This document shows positions 1 to 10,492 of a DNA stretch of 64,000 nucleotides, piece by piece. The DNA comes from Larix kaempferi (Eukaryota; Streptophyta; Pinopsida; Pinales; Pinaceae): contig BSBM01000200.1 of the NCBI GenBank assembly GCA_027924585.1, positions 1,550,001 through 1,614,000 of the forward strand, given 5' to 3'. The position numbers were made by a program, and so were the translations under genes. Each line of letters opens with the position of its first letter. The stretch's first letter is position 1. The notes beneath the pieces were generated by a model, which did not search any database, was not told where the DNA came from, and saw nothing but the letters and a program-made list of their open reading frames with translations.

Positions 1-107
1 GTTTACATGATTTCTTAAAAAACACGAGTTTTTAGAAAATGTGTTTTATTTCATAAATGGAATCAACAAAGTATGCACATTCTACGTCATAACGACTTTC
101 TATAGTT

Positions 108-118
108 TGCGCATGCGT
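108..118. other. TGCGCATGCGT motif with CGCATGCG palindrome (example)
   Basis: This is the first instance of the most CpG-rich element of the monomer. The central 8 bases (110-117) form a perfect palindrome. The motif recurs in the same place in a majority of units, with variants at the CpG sites (TGTGCATGCG, TGCACATGCG, GCATGCAT) and a distinct GCGAATTCG form. It matches the first ten positions of the twelve-base NRF-1 consensus of animals. Binding is not shown, and NRF-1 is relevant only if the host is an animal. Confidence 0.6.
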
Positions 119-163
119 TTGGAAATAAGAAACGCTTACTTCCCCCGTTTTTTAAAATCACAG

Positions 164-173
164 CTTCTAGAAG
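164..173. other. CTTCTAGAAG palindrome at the monomer junction (example)
   Basis: This ten-base perfect palindrome closes most units and contains the XbaI word TCTAGA. It has the nTTCnnGAAn form of two head-to-head heat-shock-element pentamers. The pentamer that would follow is degenerate (GTTTA), so it falls short of the usual three-pentamer functional element. The common variant CTTCTAGAGG (for example throughout 4.1-5.8 kb) breaks the palindrome at one position. Confidence 0.6.
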
Positions 174-346
174 GTTTACATGATTTCGTAAAAAACACGA
201 GTTTTTAGAAAATGTGTTTTATTTCATAAATGGAATCTACAAAGTATGCACATTCTACGTCATAACGACTTTCTATAGTTTGTGCATGGGACCGGAAATA
301 AGAAAAGCTTACTTCCACCGTTTTTTAAAATCACAGCTTCTAGAAG
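174..346 (+). repeat. Reference monomer, subfamily B
   Basis: This second unit is typical of the other common subfamily: TTTCGTAAAA in the first 20 bases and AATCTAC (instead of AATCAAC) about 50 bases later, usually followed by GCGTCCGG. This particular unit has the variant GCATGGGACCGG at about 283-294, shared with the unit 2,940 bp downstream near 3224. It keeps the AAGCTT word at 305-310. Confidence 0.93.
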
Positions 347-3300
347 GTTTACATGATTTCGTAAAAAACACGGGTTTTTAGAAAATGTGTTTTATTTCAT
401 AAATGGAATCTACAAAGTATGGACATTCTACGTCATAACGACTTTCTATAGTTTGCGCATGCGTTTGGAAATAATAAAAGCTTACTTCCCCCGTTTTTTA
501 AAATCACAGCTTCTAGAAGGTTTACATGATTTCTTAAAAAACACGAGTTTTTAGAAAATGTGTTTTATTTCATAAATGGAATCAACAAAGTATGCACATT
601 CTACATCATAACGACTTTCTATAGTTTGCGCATGCGTCCGGAAATAAGAAAAGCTTACTTCCACCGTTTTTTAAAATCACAGCTTCTAGAAGGTTTACAT
701 GATTTCGTAAAAAACACGGGTTTTTAGAAAATGTGTTTTATTTCATAAATGGAATCTACAAAGTATGGACATTCTACATCATAACGACCTTCTATAGTTT
801 GCGCATGCGTTTGGAAATAAGAAAAGCTTACTTCCCCCGTTTTTTAAAATCACAGCTTCTAGAAGGTTTACATGATTTCTTAAAAAACATGAGTTTTTAG
901 AAAATGTGTTTTATTTCATAAATAGAATCAACAAAGTATGCACATTCTATGTCATAACGACTTTCTATATTTTGCGGATGCGTCCGGAAATAAGAAAAGC
1001 TTACTTCCACCGTTTTTTAAAATCAAAGCTTCTAGAAGGTTTACATGATTTCGTAAAAAACACGAGTTTTTAGAAAATATGTTTTATTTCATAAATGGAA
1101 TCTACAAAGTATGCACATTCTACGTCATAACGACTTTCTATAGTTTGCGCATGCATCCGGAAATAAGAAAAGCTTACTTCCCCCGTTTTTTAAAATCACA
1201 GCTTCTAGAAGGTTTACATGATTTCTTAAAACACGAGTTTTTAGAAAATGTGTTTTATTTCATAAATGGAATCAACAAAGTATGGACATTCTACGTCATA
1301 ACAACTTTCTATAGTTTGCGCATGCGTTTGGAAATAAGAAAAGCTTACATCCCCCGTTTTTTAAAATCACAGCTTCTAGAAGGTTTACATGATTTATTAA
1401 AAAACACGAGTTTTTAGAAAAATGTGTTTTATTTCATAAATGGAATCAAGAAAGTATGGACATTCTACGTCATAACGACTTTCAATAGTTTGCGCATTCG
1501 TCCGGAAATAATAAAAGCTTACTTCCACCGTTTTTTAAAATCATAGTTTCTAGAAGGTTTACATGATTTCGAAAAAAAATGAGTTTTTAGAAAATGTGTT
1601 TTATTTCATAAATGGAATCTACAAAGTATGCACATTCTACTTCATAACGACTTTCTATAGTTTTTGCATGCGTCCGGAAATAAGAAAAGCTTACTTCCCC
1701 CCGTTTTTTAAAATCACAGCTTCTAGAAGGTTTACATGATTTCTCTAAAACAACGAGTTTTTAGAAAATATGTTTTATTTCATCAATGGAATCAACAAAG
1801 TATGCACATTCTACGTCATAATGACTTTCTATAGTTTGCGCATGCGTCCGGAAATAAGAAAAGCTTACTTCCACCGTTTTTTAAAATCACAGCTTCTAGA
1901 AGGTTTACATGATTTCTTAAAAAACACAAGTTTTTAGAAAATTTGATTTATTTCATGAATGGAATCTACAAAGTATGCACATTCTACGTCATAACGACTT
2001 TCTATAGTTTGCGCATGGGTCCGGAAATAAGAAAAGCTTACTTCCCCCGTTTTTTAAAATCACAGCTTCTAGAAGGTTTACATGATTTCTTAAAAAACAC
2101 GAGTTTTTAGAAAATGTGTTTTATTTCATAAATGGAATCTACAAAGTATGCACATTCTACGTCATAATGACTTTCTATAGTTTGCGCATGCGTTTGGAAA
2201 TATGAAAAGTTTACTTCCCAGGTTTTTTAAAATCACAGCTTCTAGAAGGTTTACATAACTTCTTAAAAAACACGAGTGTTTAGAAAATGTGTTTTATTTC
2301 ATAAATAGAATCTACAAAGTATGCACATTCTACGTCAGAACGACTTTCTATAGTTTGCGCATGCGTTTGGAAATAAGAAAAGCTTACATCCCCCGTTTTT
2401 TAAAATCACAGCTTCTAGAAGGTTTACATGATTTCTTAAAAAACACAAGTTTTTAGAAAATGTTTTTTATTTCATAAATGGAATCAACAAAGTATGCACA
2501 TTCTACGTCATAACGATTTTCTATAGTTTGCGCATGCATCCGGAAATAAGAAAAGCTTACTTCCACCGTTTTTTAAAATCACAGCTTCTAGAATGTTTAC
2601 ATGATTTCTTAAAAAACACGAGTTTTTAGAAAATTTGTTTTATTTCATAAATGGAATCTACAAAGTATGGACATTGTACGTCATAACGACTTTCTATAGT
2701 TTCCTCATGCATCCGGAAATAAGAAAAGCTTACTTCCACAGTTTTTTAAAATCACAGCTTCTAGAAGGTTTACATGATTTCGTAAAAAACACGAGTTTTT
2801 AGAAAATGTGTTTTATTTCATCAATGGAATCTACAAAGTATGGACATTCTACGTTATAACGACTTTCTATAGTTTGCGCATGCGTCCGGAAATAAGAAAA
2901 GCTTACTTCCCCCGTTTTTTTTAATCACAGCTTCTAGAAGGTTTCCATGATTTCTTAAAAAACACGAGTTTTTAGAAAATGTGTTTTATTTCATAAATGG
3001 AATCAACAAAGTATGCACATTCTACGTCATAACGACTTTCTATAGTTTGCGCATGCGTTTGGAAATAAGATACGCTTACTTCCACCGTTTTTTAAAATCA
3101 CAGCTTCTAGAAGGTTTACATGATTTCGTAAAAAACACGAGTTTTTAGAAAATGTGTTTTATTTCATAAATGGAATCTACAAAGTATGCACATTCTACGT
3201 CATAACGAATTTCTATAGTTTGCGCATGGGACCGGAAATAAGAAAAGCTTACTTCGACCGTTTTTTAAAATCAAAGCTTCTAGAAGGTTTACATGATTTC

Positions 3301-3799
3301 ATAAAAAACACGAGTTTTTAGAAAATGTGTTTTATTTCATAAATGGAATCTACAAAGTATGCACATTCTACTTCATAACGACTTTCTATAGTTTTCGCAT
3401 GCGTCCGGAAATAAGAAATGCTTACTTCCCCCGTTTTTTAAAATCACAGCTTCTAGAAGGTTTACATGATTTCTCAAAAACAACGAGTTTTTAGAAAATA
3501 TGTTTTATTTCATCAATGGAATCAACAAAGTATGCACATTCTACGTGATAATGACTTTCTATAGTTTGCGCATGCGTCCGGAAATAAGAAAAGCTTACTT
3601 CCCCCGTTTTTTAAAATCACAGCTTCTAGAAGCTTTACATGGTTTCGTAAAAAACACGAGTTTTTAGAAAATGTGTTTTATTTCATAAATGGAATCTACA
3701 AAGTATGCACATTCTACGTCATAACGACTTTCTATAGTTTGCGCATGTGTTTGAAAATAAGAAAAGCTTACTTCCACCATTTTTTAAAATCAAAGCTTC

Positions 3800-4160
3800 T
3801 AGAAGGTTTACATGATTTCGTAAAAAACACGAGTTTTTAGAAAATGTGCTTTATTTCATAAATGGAATCTACAAAGTATGCACATTCTACGTTATAACGA
3901 CTTTCTATAGTTTGCGAATTCGTCCGGAAAAAAGAAAAGCTTACTTCCACCGCTTTTTAAAATCACAGCTTCTAGAAGGTTTACATGATTTCGTAAAAAA
4001 CACGAGCTTTTAGAAAATGTGCTTTATTTCATAAATGGAATCTACAAAGTATGCACATTCTACATCATAACGACTTTCTATAGTTTGCGCATGCGTTTGG
4101 AAATAAGAAAAGCTTACATCCCCCGTTTTTTAAAATCACAGCTTCTAGAGGGTTTACATG
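3800..4160 (+). repeat. Earliest GAATTCG-type monomer pair
   Basis: This two-unit segment carries GTGCTTTATTTC, GCGAATTCGTCCGGAAAAAAG (read in two parts around 3916), CGCTTTTTAAAATC and CTTACATCCCCC. The same combination recurs at about 7418-7780, 3,618 bp away. The GAATTCG variant at 3916 is the leftmost of the markers used to follow the higher-order units further right (6324, 7534, 9263, 9955, 10647, 12377, 12897, 14626, 15145, 17398, 17917, 19650). Confidence 0.8.
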
Positions 4161-5900
4161 ATTTCTTAAAAAACACGAGTTTTTAGAAAATGTGTTTTAT
4201 TTCATAAATGGAATCAACAAAGTATGCACATTCTACGTCATAACGACTTTCTATAGCTTGCGCATCCGTTTGGAAATAAGAAAAGCTTACTTCCACCGTT
4301 TTTTAAAATCATAGCTTCTAGAAGGTTTACATGATTTCTTAAAAAACATGAGTTTTTAGAAAATGTGTTTTATTTCATAAATGGAATCAACAAAGTATGC
4401 ACATTCTACGTCATAACGACTTTCTATAGTTTGCGCATGCGTTTGGAAATAAGAAAAGCTTACTTCCCCCGTTTTTTAAAATCACAGCTTCTAGAGGGTT
4501 TACATGATTTCTTAAAAAACACGAGTTTTTAGAAAATGTGTTTTATTTCATAAATGGAATCAACAAAGTATGCACATTCTACGTCATAACGACTTTCTAT
4601 AGCTTGCGCATCCGTTTGGAAATAAGAAAAGCTTACTTCCACCGTTTTTTAAAATCACTGCTTCTAGAAGGTTTACATGATTTCTTAAAAAACACGAGTT
4701 TTTAGAAAATGTGTTTTATTTCATAAATGGAATCAACAAAGTATGCACATTCTACGTCATAACGACTTTCTATAGTTTGCGCATGCGTTTGGAAATAAGA
4801 AAAGCTTACTTCCCCCGTTTTTTAAAATCACAGCTTCTAGAGGGTTTACATGATTTCTTAAAAAACATGAGTTTTTAGAAAATGTGTTTTATTTCATAAA
4901 GTATGCACATTCTACGTCATAACGACTTTCTATAGTTTGCGCATGCGTTTGGAAATAAGAAAAGCTTACTTCCCCCGTTTTTTAAAATCACAGCTTCTAG
5001 AGGGTTTACATGATTTCTTAAAAAACATGAGTTTTTAGAAAATGTGTTTTATTTCATAAATGGAATCAACAAAGTATGCACATTCTACGTCATAACGACA
5101 TTCTATAGTTTGCGCATGCGTTTGGAAATAAGAAAAGCTTACTTCCCCCGTTTTTTAAAATCACAGCTTCTAGAAGGTTTACATGATTTCTTAAAAAACA
5201 CGAGTTTTTAGAAAATGTGTTTTATTTCATAAATGGAATCAACAAAGTATGCACATTCTACGTCATAACGACTTTCTATAGCTTGCGCATCCGTTTGGAA
5301 ATAAGAAAAGCTTACTTCCACCGTTTTTTAAAATCACAGCTTCTAGAAGGTTTACATGATTTCTTAAAAAACACGAGTTTTTAGAAAATGTGTTTTATTT
5401 CATAAATGGAATCAACAAAGTATGCACATTCTACGTCATAACGACTTTCTATAGTTTGCGCATGCGTTTGGAAATAAGAAAAGCTTACTTCCCCCGTTTT
5501 TTAAAATCACAGCTTCTAGAGGGTTTACATGATTTCTTAAAAAACATGAGTTTTTAGAAAATGTGTTTTATTTCATAAATGGAATCAACAAAGTATGCAC
5601 ATTCTACGTCATAACGACTTTCTCTAGTTTGCGCATGCGTTTGGAAATAAGAAAAGCTTACTTCCCCCGTTTTTTAAAATCACAGCTTCTAGAGGGTTTA
5701 CATGATTTCTTAAAAAACACGAGTTTTTAGAAAATGTGTTTTATTTCATAAATGGAATCAACAAAGTATGCACATTCTACGTCATAACGACTTTCTATAG
5801 CTTGCGCATCCATTTGGAAATAAGAAAAGCTTACTTCCACCGTTTTTTAAAATTACAGCTTCTAGAAGGTTTACATGATTTCTTAAAAAAACGAGTTTTT
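4150..5900 (+). repeat. Highly uniform dimeric (346-bp) block
   Basis: Units with AGCTTGCGCATCCGTTTGG followed by CCACCG and a normal CTTCTAGAAG junction alternate with units having GCGCATGCGTTTGG followed by CCCCCG and the junction variant CTTCTAGAGG. The first marker is at about 4255, 4601, 5280 and 5800, giving steps of two, four (minus 13 bp) and three units. Neighbouring copies differ by only a few bases, so this looks like one of the youngest local amplifications in the window. Confidence 0.85.
4844..5003 (+). repeat. 160-bp monomer with a 13-bp internal deletion
   Basis: In this unit ATTTCATAAA is followed directly by GTATGCACAT (junction at about 4898-4901). The usual TGGAATCAACAAA is missing. 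The deleted stretch ends in AAA, as does the sequence before it, so slippage or short-homology deletion at AAA explains the event. Confidence 0.9.
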
Positions 5901-7380
5901 AGAAAATGTGTTTTATTTCATAAATGGAATCAACAAAGTATGCACATTCTACGTCATAACGACTTTCTATAGTTTGCGCATTCGTCTGGAAATAAGAAAA
6001 GCTTACTTCCACCGTTTTTTAAAATCACAGCTTCTAGAAGGTTTACATGATTTCTTAAAAAACACGAGTTTTTAGAAAATGTGATTTATTTCATAAATGG
6101 AATCAACAAAGTATGCACATTCTACGTCATAACGACTTTCTATAGTTTGCGCATTCGTCCGGAAATAACAAAAGCTTACTTCCACCGTTTTTTAAAATCA
6201 CAGCTTCTAGAAGGTTTACATGATTTCTTAAAAAACACGAGTTTTTAGAAAATGTGTTTTATTTCATCAATGGAATCGACAAATTATGCACATTCTACGT
6301 CATAACGACTTTCTATAATTTGCGAATTCGTCCGGAAAAAAGAAAAGCTTACTTCCACCGCTTTTTAAAATCACAGCTTCTAGAAGGTTTACATGATTTC
6401 GTAAAAAACACGAGTTTTTAGAAAATGTGCTTTATTTCATAAATGGAATCTACAAAGTATGCACATTCTACGTCATAACAACTTTCTATAGTTTGCGCAT
6501 GCGTTTGGAAATAAGAAAAGCTTACTTCCCCCGTTTTTTAAAATCACAGCTTCTAGAGGGTTTACATGATTTCTTAAAAAACACGAGTTTTTAGAAAATG
6601 TGTTTTATGTCATAAATGGAATCAACAAAGTATGCACATTCTACGTCATAACGACTTTCTATAGTTTGCGCATCCGTTTGGAAATAAGAAAAGCTTACTT
6701 CCCCCGTTTTTTAAAATCACAGCTTCTAGAAGGTTTACATGATTTCTTAAAAAACACGAGTTTTTAGAAAATGTGTTTTATTTCATAAATGGAATCAACA
6801 AAGTATGCACATTCTACGTCATAACGACTTTCTATAGTTTGCGCATGCGTTTGGAAATAAGAAAAGCTTACTTCCTCCGTTTTTTAAAATCACAGCTTCT
6901 AGAAGGTTTACATGATTTCTTAAAAAACACGAGTTCTTAGAAAATGTGTTTTATTTCATAAATGGAATCGACAAAGTATGCACATTCTACGTCATAACGA
7001 CTTTCTATAGTTTGCGCATTCGTCCGGAAATAAGAAAAGCTTACTTCCACCGTTTTTTAAAATCACAGCTTCTAGAAGGTTTACATGATTTCGTAAAAAA
7101 CACGAGTTTTTAGAAAATGTGTTTTATTTCATAAATGGAATCAACAAAGTATGCCCATTCTATGTCATAACGACTTTCTATAGTTTGCGCATTCGTCCGG
7201 AAATAAGAAAAGCTTACTTCCACCATTTTTTAAAATCACAGCTTCTAGAAGGGTTACATGATTTCTTAAAAAACACGAGTTTTTAGAAAATGTGTTTTAT
7301 TTCATAAATGGAATCTACAAAGTATGCACATTCTACGTCATAACAACTTTCTATAGTTTGCTCATGTGTTTGGAAATAAG
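5900..7380 (+). repeat. Ordinary monomers between the dimeric block and the 13-mer domain
   Basis: About eight and a half units of mixed A and B type. The region includes one GAATTCG-type unit (marker at 6324) and several GCATTCGTCCGG units. A unit near 5888 has lost one base in the A-run region (AAAAAAACGAG), which links two monomers into one accidental frame at 5736-5972. No other structure was seen. Confidence 0.75.
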
Positions 7381-9500
7381 AAAGCTTACTTCCCTCGTTT
7401 TTTAAAATCACAACTTCTAGAAGGTTTACATGATTTCGTAAAAAACACGAGTTTTTAGAAAATGTGCTTTATTTCATAAATGGAATCTACAAAGTATGCA
7501 CATTCTACGTCATAACGACTTTCTATAGTTTGCGAATTCGTCCGGAAAAAAGAAAAGCTTACTTCCACCGCTTTTTAAAATCACAGCTTCTAGAAGGTTT
7601 ACATGATTTCGTAAAAAACACGAGCTTTTAGAAAATGTGCTTTATTACATAAATGGAATCTACAAAGTATGCACATTCTACGTCATAACGACTTTCTATA
7701 GTTTGCGCATGCGTTTGGAAATAAGAAAAGCTTACATCCCCCGTTTTTTAAAATCATAGCTTCTAGAGGGTTTACATGATTTCTTAAAAAACACGAGTTT
7801 TTAGAAAATGTGTTTTATTTCATAAATGGAATCAACAAAGTATGCACATTCTACGTCATAACGACTTTCTATAGTTTGCGCATCCGTTTGGAAATAAGAA
7901 AAGCTTACTTCCCCCGTTTTTTAAAATCACAGCTTCTAGAAGGTTTACATGATTTCTTAAAAAACACGAGTTTTTAGAAAATGTGTTTTATTTCATAAAT
8001 AGAATCTACAAAGTATGCACATTCTACATCATAACGACTTTCTATAGTTTGCGCATGCGTCCGAAAATAAGAAAAGCTTACTTCCCCCGTTTTTTAAAAT
8101 CACAGCTTCTAGAAGGTTTACATGATTTCTTAAAAAACACGAGTTTTTAGAAAATGTGTTTTATTTCAAAAATGGAAACAACAAAGTATGCACATTCTAC
8201 ATCATAACGACTTTCTATAGTTTGCGCATGCATCCGGAAATAAGAAAAGCTTACTTCCACCGTTTTTTAAAATCACAGCTTCTAGAAGGTTTACATGATT
8301 TCTTAAAAAACACGAGTTTTTAGAAAATGTGTTTTATTTCATAAATGGAATCAACAAAGTATGCCCATTCTACGTCATAACGACATTCTATAGTATGCGC
8401 ATTCGTCCGGAAATAAGAAAAGCTTACTTCCACCATTTTTTAAAATCACAGCTTCTAGAACGGTTACATGATTTCTTAAAAAACACGAGTTTTTAGAAAA
8501 TGTGGTTTATTTCATAAATGGAATCTACAAAGTATGCACATTCTACCTCATAACGACTTTCTATACTTTGCGCATGCGTCCGAAAATAAGAAAAGCTTAC
8601 TTCCACCGTTTTTTAAAATCACACTTCTAGAAGGTTTACATGATTTCTCAAAAAAACACTATTTTTTAGAAAATGTGTATTATTTCATAAATGGAATGAA
8701 CAAAGTATGCACATTCTACATCATAACGACTTTCTATAGTTTGCGCATGCGTTTGGTAATAGAAAAGCTTACTTGCCCCGTTTTTTAAAATCGCGGCTTC
8801 TAGAAGGTTTACATGATTTCTTAAAAAACACGAGTTTTTAGAAAATGTGTTTTATTTCATAAATGGAATCTACAAAGTATGCACATTCTACGTCTGAATG
8901 AATTTCTATAGTTTGCGCATGCGTCCGGAAATAAGAAAAGCTTACTTCCAACGTTTTTCAAAATCACAGCTTCTAGAAGGTTTACATGATTTCTTAAAAA
9001 ACACGAGTTTTTAGAAAATGTGTTTTATTTAATAAATGGAATCAACAAAGTATGCACATTCTACGTCATAACGACTTTCTATAGTTTGCGCATTCATCCG
9101 GAAATAAGAAAAGCTTACTTCCACCGTTTTTTAAAATCACAGCTTCTAGAAGGTTTACATGATTTCTTAAAAAACACGAGTTTTAAGAAAATGTGTTTTA
9201 TTTCATCAATGGAATCGACAAATTATGCACATTCTACGTCATAACGACTTTCTATAATTTGCGAATTCGTCCGGAAAAAAGAAAAGCTTAATTCCACCGC
9301 TTTTTAGAATCACACCTTCTAGAAGGTTTACATGATTTTCGTAAAAACACGAGTTTTTAGAAAATGTGCTTTATTTCATAAATGGAATCTACAAAGTATG
9401 CACATTCTACGTCATAACGACTTTCTATAGTTTGCGCATGCGTTTGGAAATAAGAAAAGCTTACTTCCCCCGTTTTTTAAAATCACAGCTTCTAGAGGGT
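7380..9500 (+). repeat. Higher-order block, copy at 18-unit offset from 10493-12613
   Basis: Rare variants recur exactly 3,113 bp (18 units) to the right: CAACTTCTAG (7411 and 10524), the AATAGAATCT unit (7998 and 11111), GTTTGGTAAT (8751 and 11864), and the TTTAATAAATGG unit (about 9030 and 12143). This identifies one duplicated segment of about 2.1 kb. Confidence 0.88.
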
Positions 9501-10492
9501 TTACATGATTTCTTAAAAAACATGAGTTTTTAGAAAATGTGTTTTATTTCATAAATGGAATCAACAAAGTATGCACATTCTACGTCATAACGACTTTCTA
9601 TAGTTTGCGCATGCGTTTGGAAATAAGAAAAGCTTACTTCCCCCGTTTTTTAAAATCACAGCTTCTAGAGGGTTTACATGATTTCTTAAAAAACACGAGT
9701 TTTTAGAAAATGTGTTTTATTTCATAAATGGAATCAACAAAGTATGCACATTCTACGTCATAACGACTTTCTATAGCTTGCGCATCCGTTTGGAAATAAG
9801 AAAAGCTTACTTCCACCGTTTTTTAAAATCACAGCTTCTAGAAGGTTTACATGATTTCTTAAAAAACACGAGTTTTTAGAAAATGTGTTTTATTTCATCA
9901 ATGGAATCGACAAATTATGCACATTCTACGTCATAACGACTTTCTATAGTTTGCGAATTCGTCCGGAAAAAAGAAAAGCTTACTTCCATCGCTTTTTAAA
10001 ATCACAGCTTCTAGAAGGTTTACATGATTTCGTAAAAAACACGAGTTTTTAGAAAATGTGCTTTATTTCATAAATGGAATCTACAAAGTATGCACATTCA
10101 ACTTCATAACGACTTTCCATAGTTTGCGCATGCGTTTGGAAATAAGAAAAGCTTACTTCCCCCGTTTTTTAAAATCACAGCTTCTAGAGGGTTTACATGA
10201 TTTCTTAAAAAACACGAGTTTTTAGAAAATGTGTTTTATTTCATAAATGGAATCAACAAAGTATGCACATTCTACGTCATAACGACTTTCTATAGTTTGC
10301 GCATCCGTTTGGAAATAAGAAAAGCTTACTTCCCCCGTTTTTTAAAATCACAGCTTCTAGAAGGTTTACATGATTTCTTAAAAAACACGAGTTTTTAGAA
10401 ATTGTGTTTTATTTCATAAATGGAATCAACAAAGAATGCACATTCTACATCATAACGACTTTCTATAGTTTGCGCATACGTTTGGAAATAAG

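Larger units (their letters stand above)
1..173 (+). repeat. Reference monomer, subfamily A
   Basis: This is the first complete unit and a good example of the subfamily defined by TTTCTTAAAA at bases 11-20 and AATCAAC at 61-67, usually followed by GCGTTTGG near 116. Its only clear private change is AACGCTT in place of AAAGCTT at 131-137, which removes the HindIII word present in most units. A near-identical copy starts at 2941, 2,940 bp (17 units) away. Confidence 0.95.
1..3630 (+). repeat. Mosaic of A and B monomers with 1.73- and 2.94-kb internal duplications
   Basis: Subfamilies A and B largely alternate here without a strict period. Two duplications are visible from shared rare variants. 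Bases 1 to about 360 match about 2941-3300 (offset 2,940), including the rare GCATGGGACCGG. Bases about 1560-1900 match about 3290-3630 (offset 1,730, ten units), sharing the change of CACGAG to CAACGAG, AAAATATG, and CATCAATGG. The unit near 1230 lost two A residues (TCTTAAAACACGAG), which joins two monomers into one accidental 112-codon frame starting at 1079. Confidence 0.85.

Noticed and set aside
61-95. Relationship to the maize/grass CentC satellite, because GTATGCAC and (on the other strand) AAAACTCGTG both occur
   Set aside because: The two words are on opposite strands here, whereas as I recall they lie together on one strand in CentC, and the rest does not match. A BLAST against plant satellites would decide.
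84-95. ACGTCAT as a CREB/ATF site
   Set aside because: It matches only a half site (CGTCA), which is expected often by chance, and it is a frequent target of CpG decay here.
1079-1417. Plus-strand ORFs of 60-113 codons (for example at 1079, 5736, 12133, 45227, 50929, 61161, 62960) as real genes
   Set aside because: All are translations of the same satellite monomer in the same register. They end at the stop in the next unit, and the longer ones exist only because of small indels. There is no promoter, no different codon use and no independent conservation.
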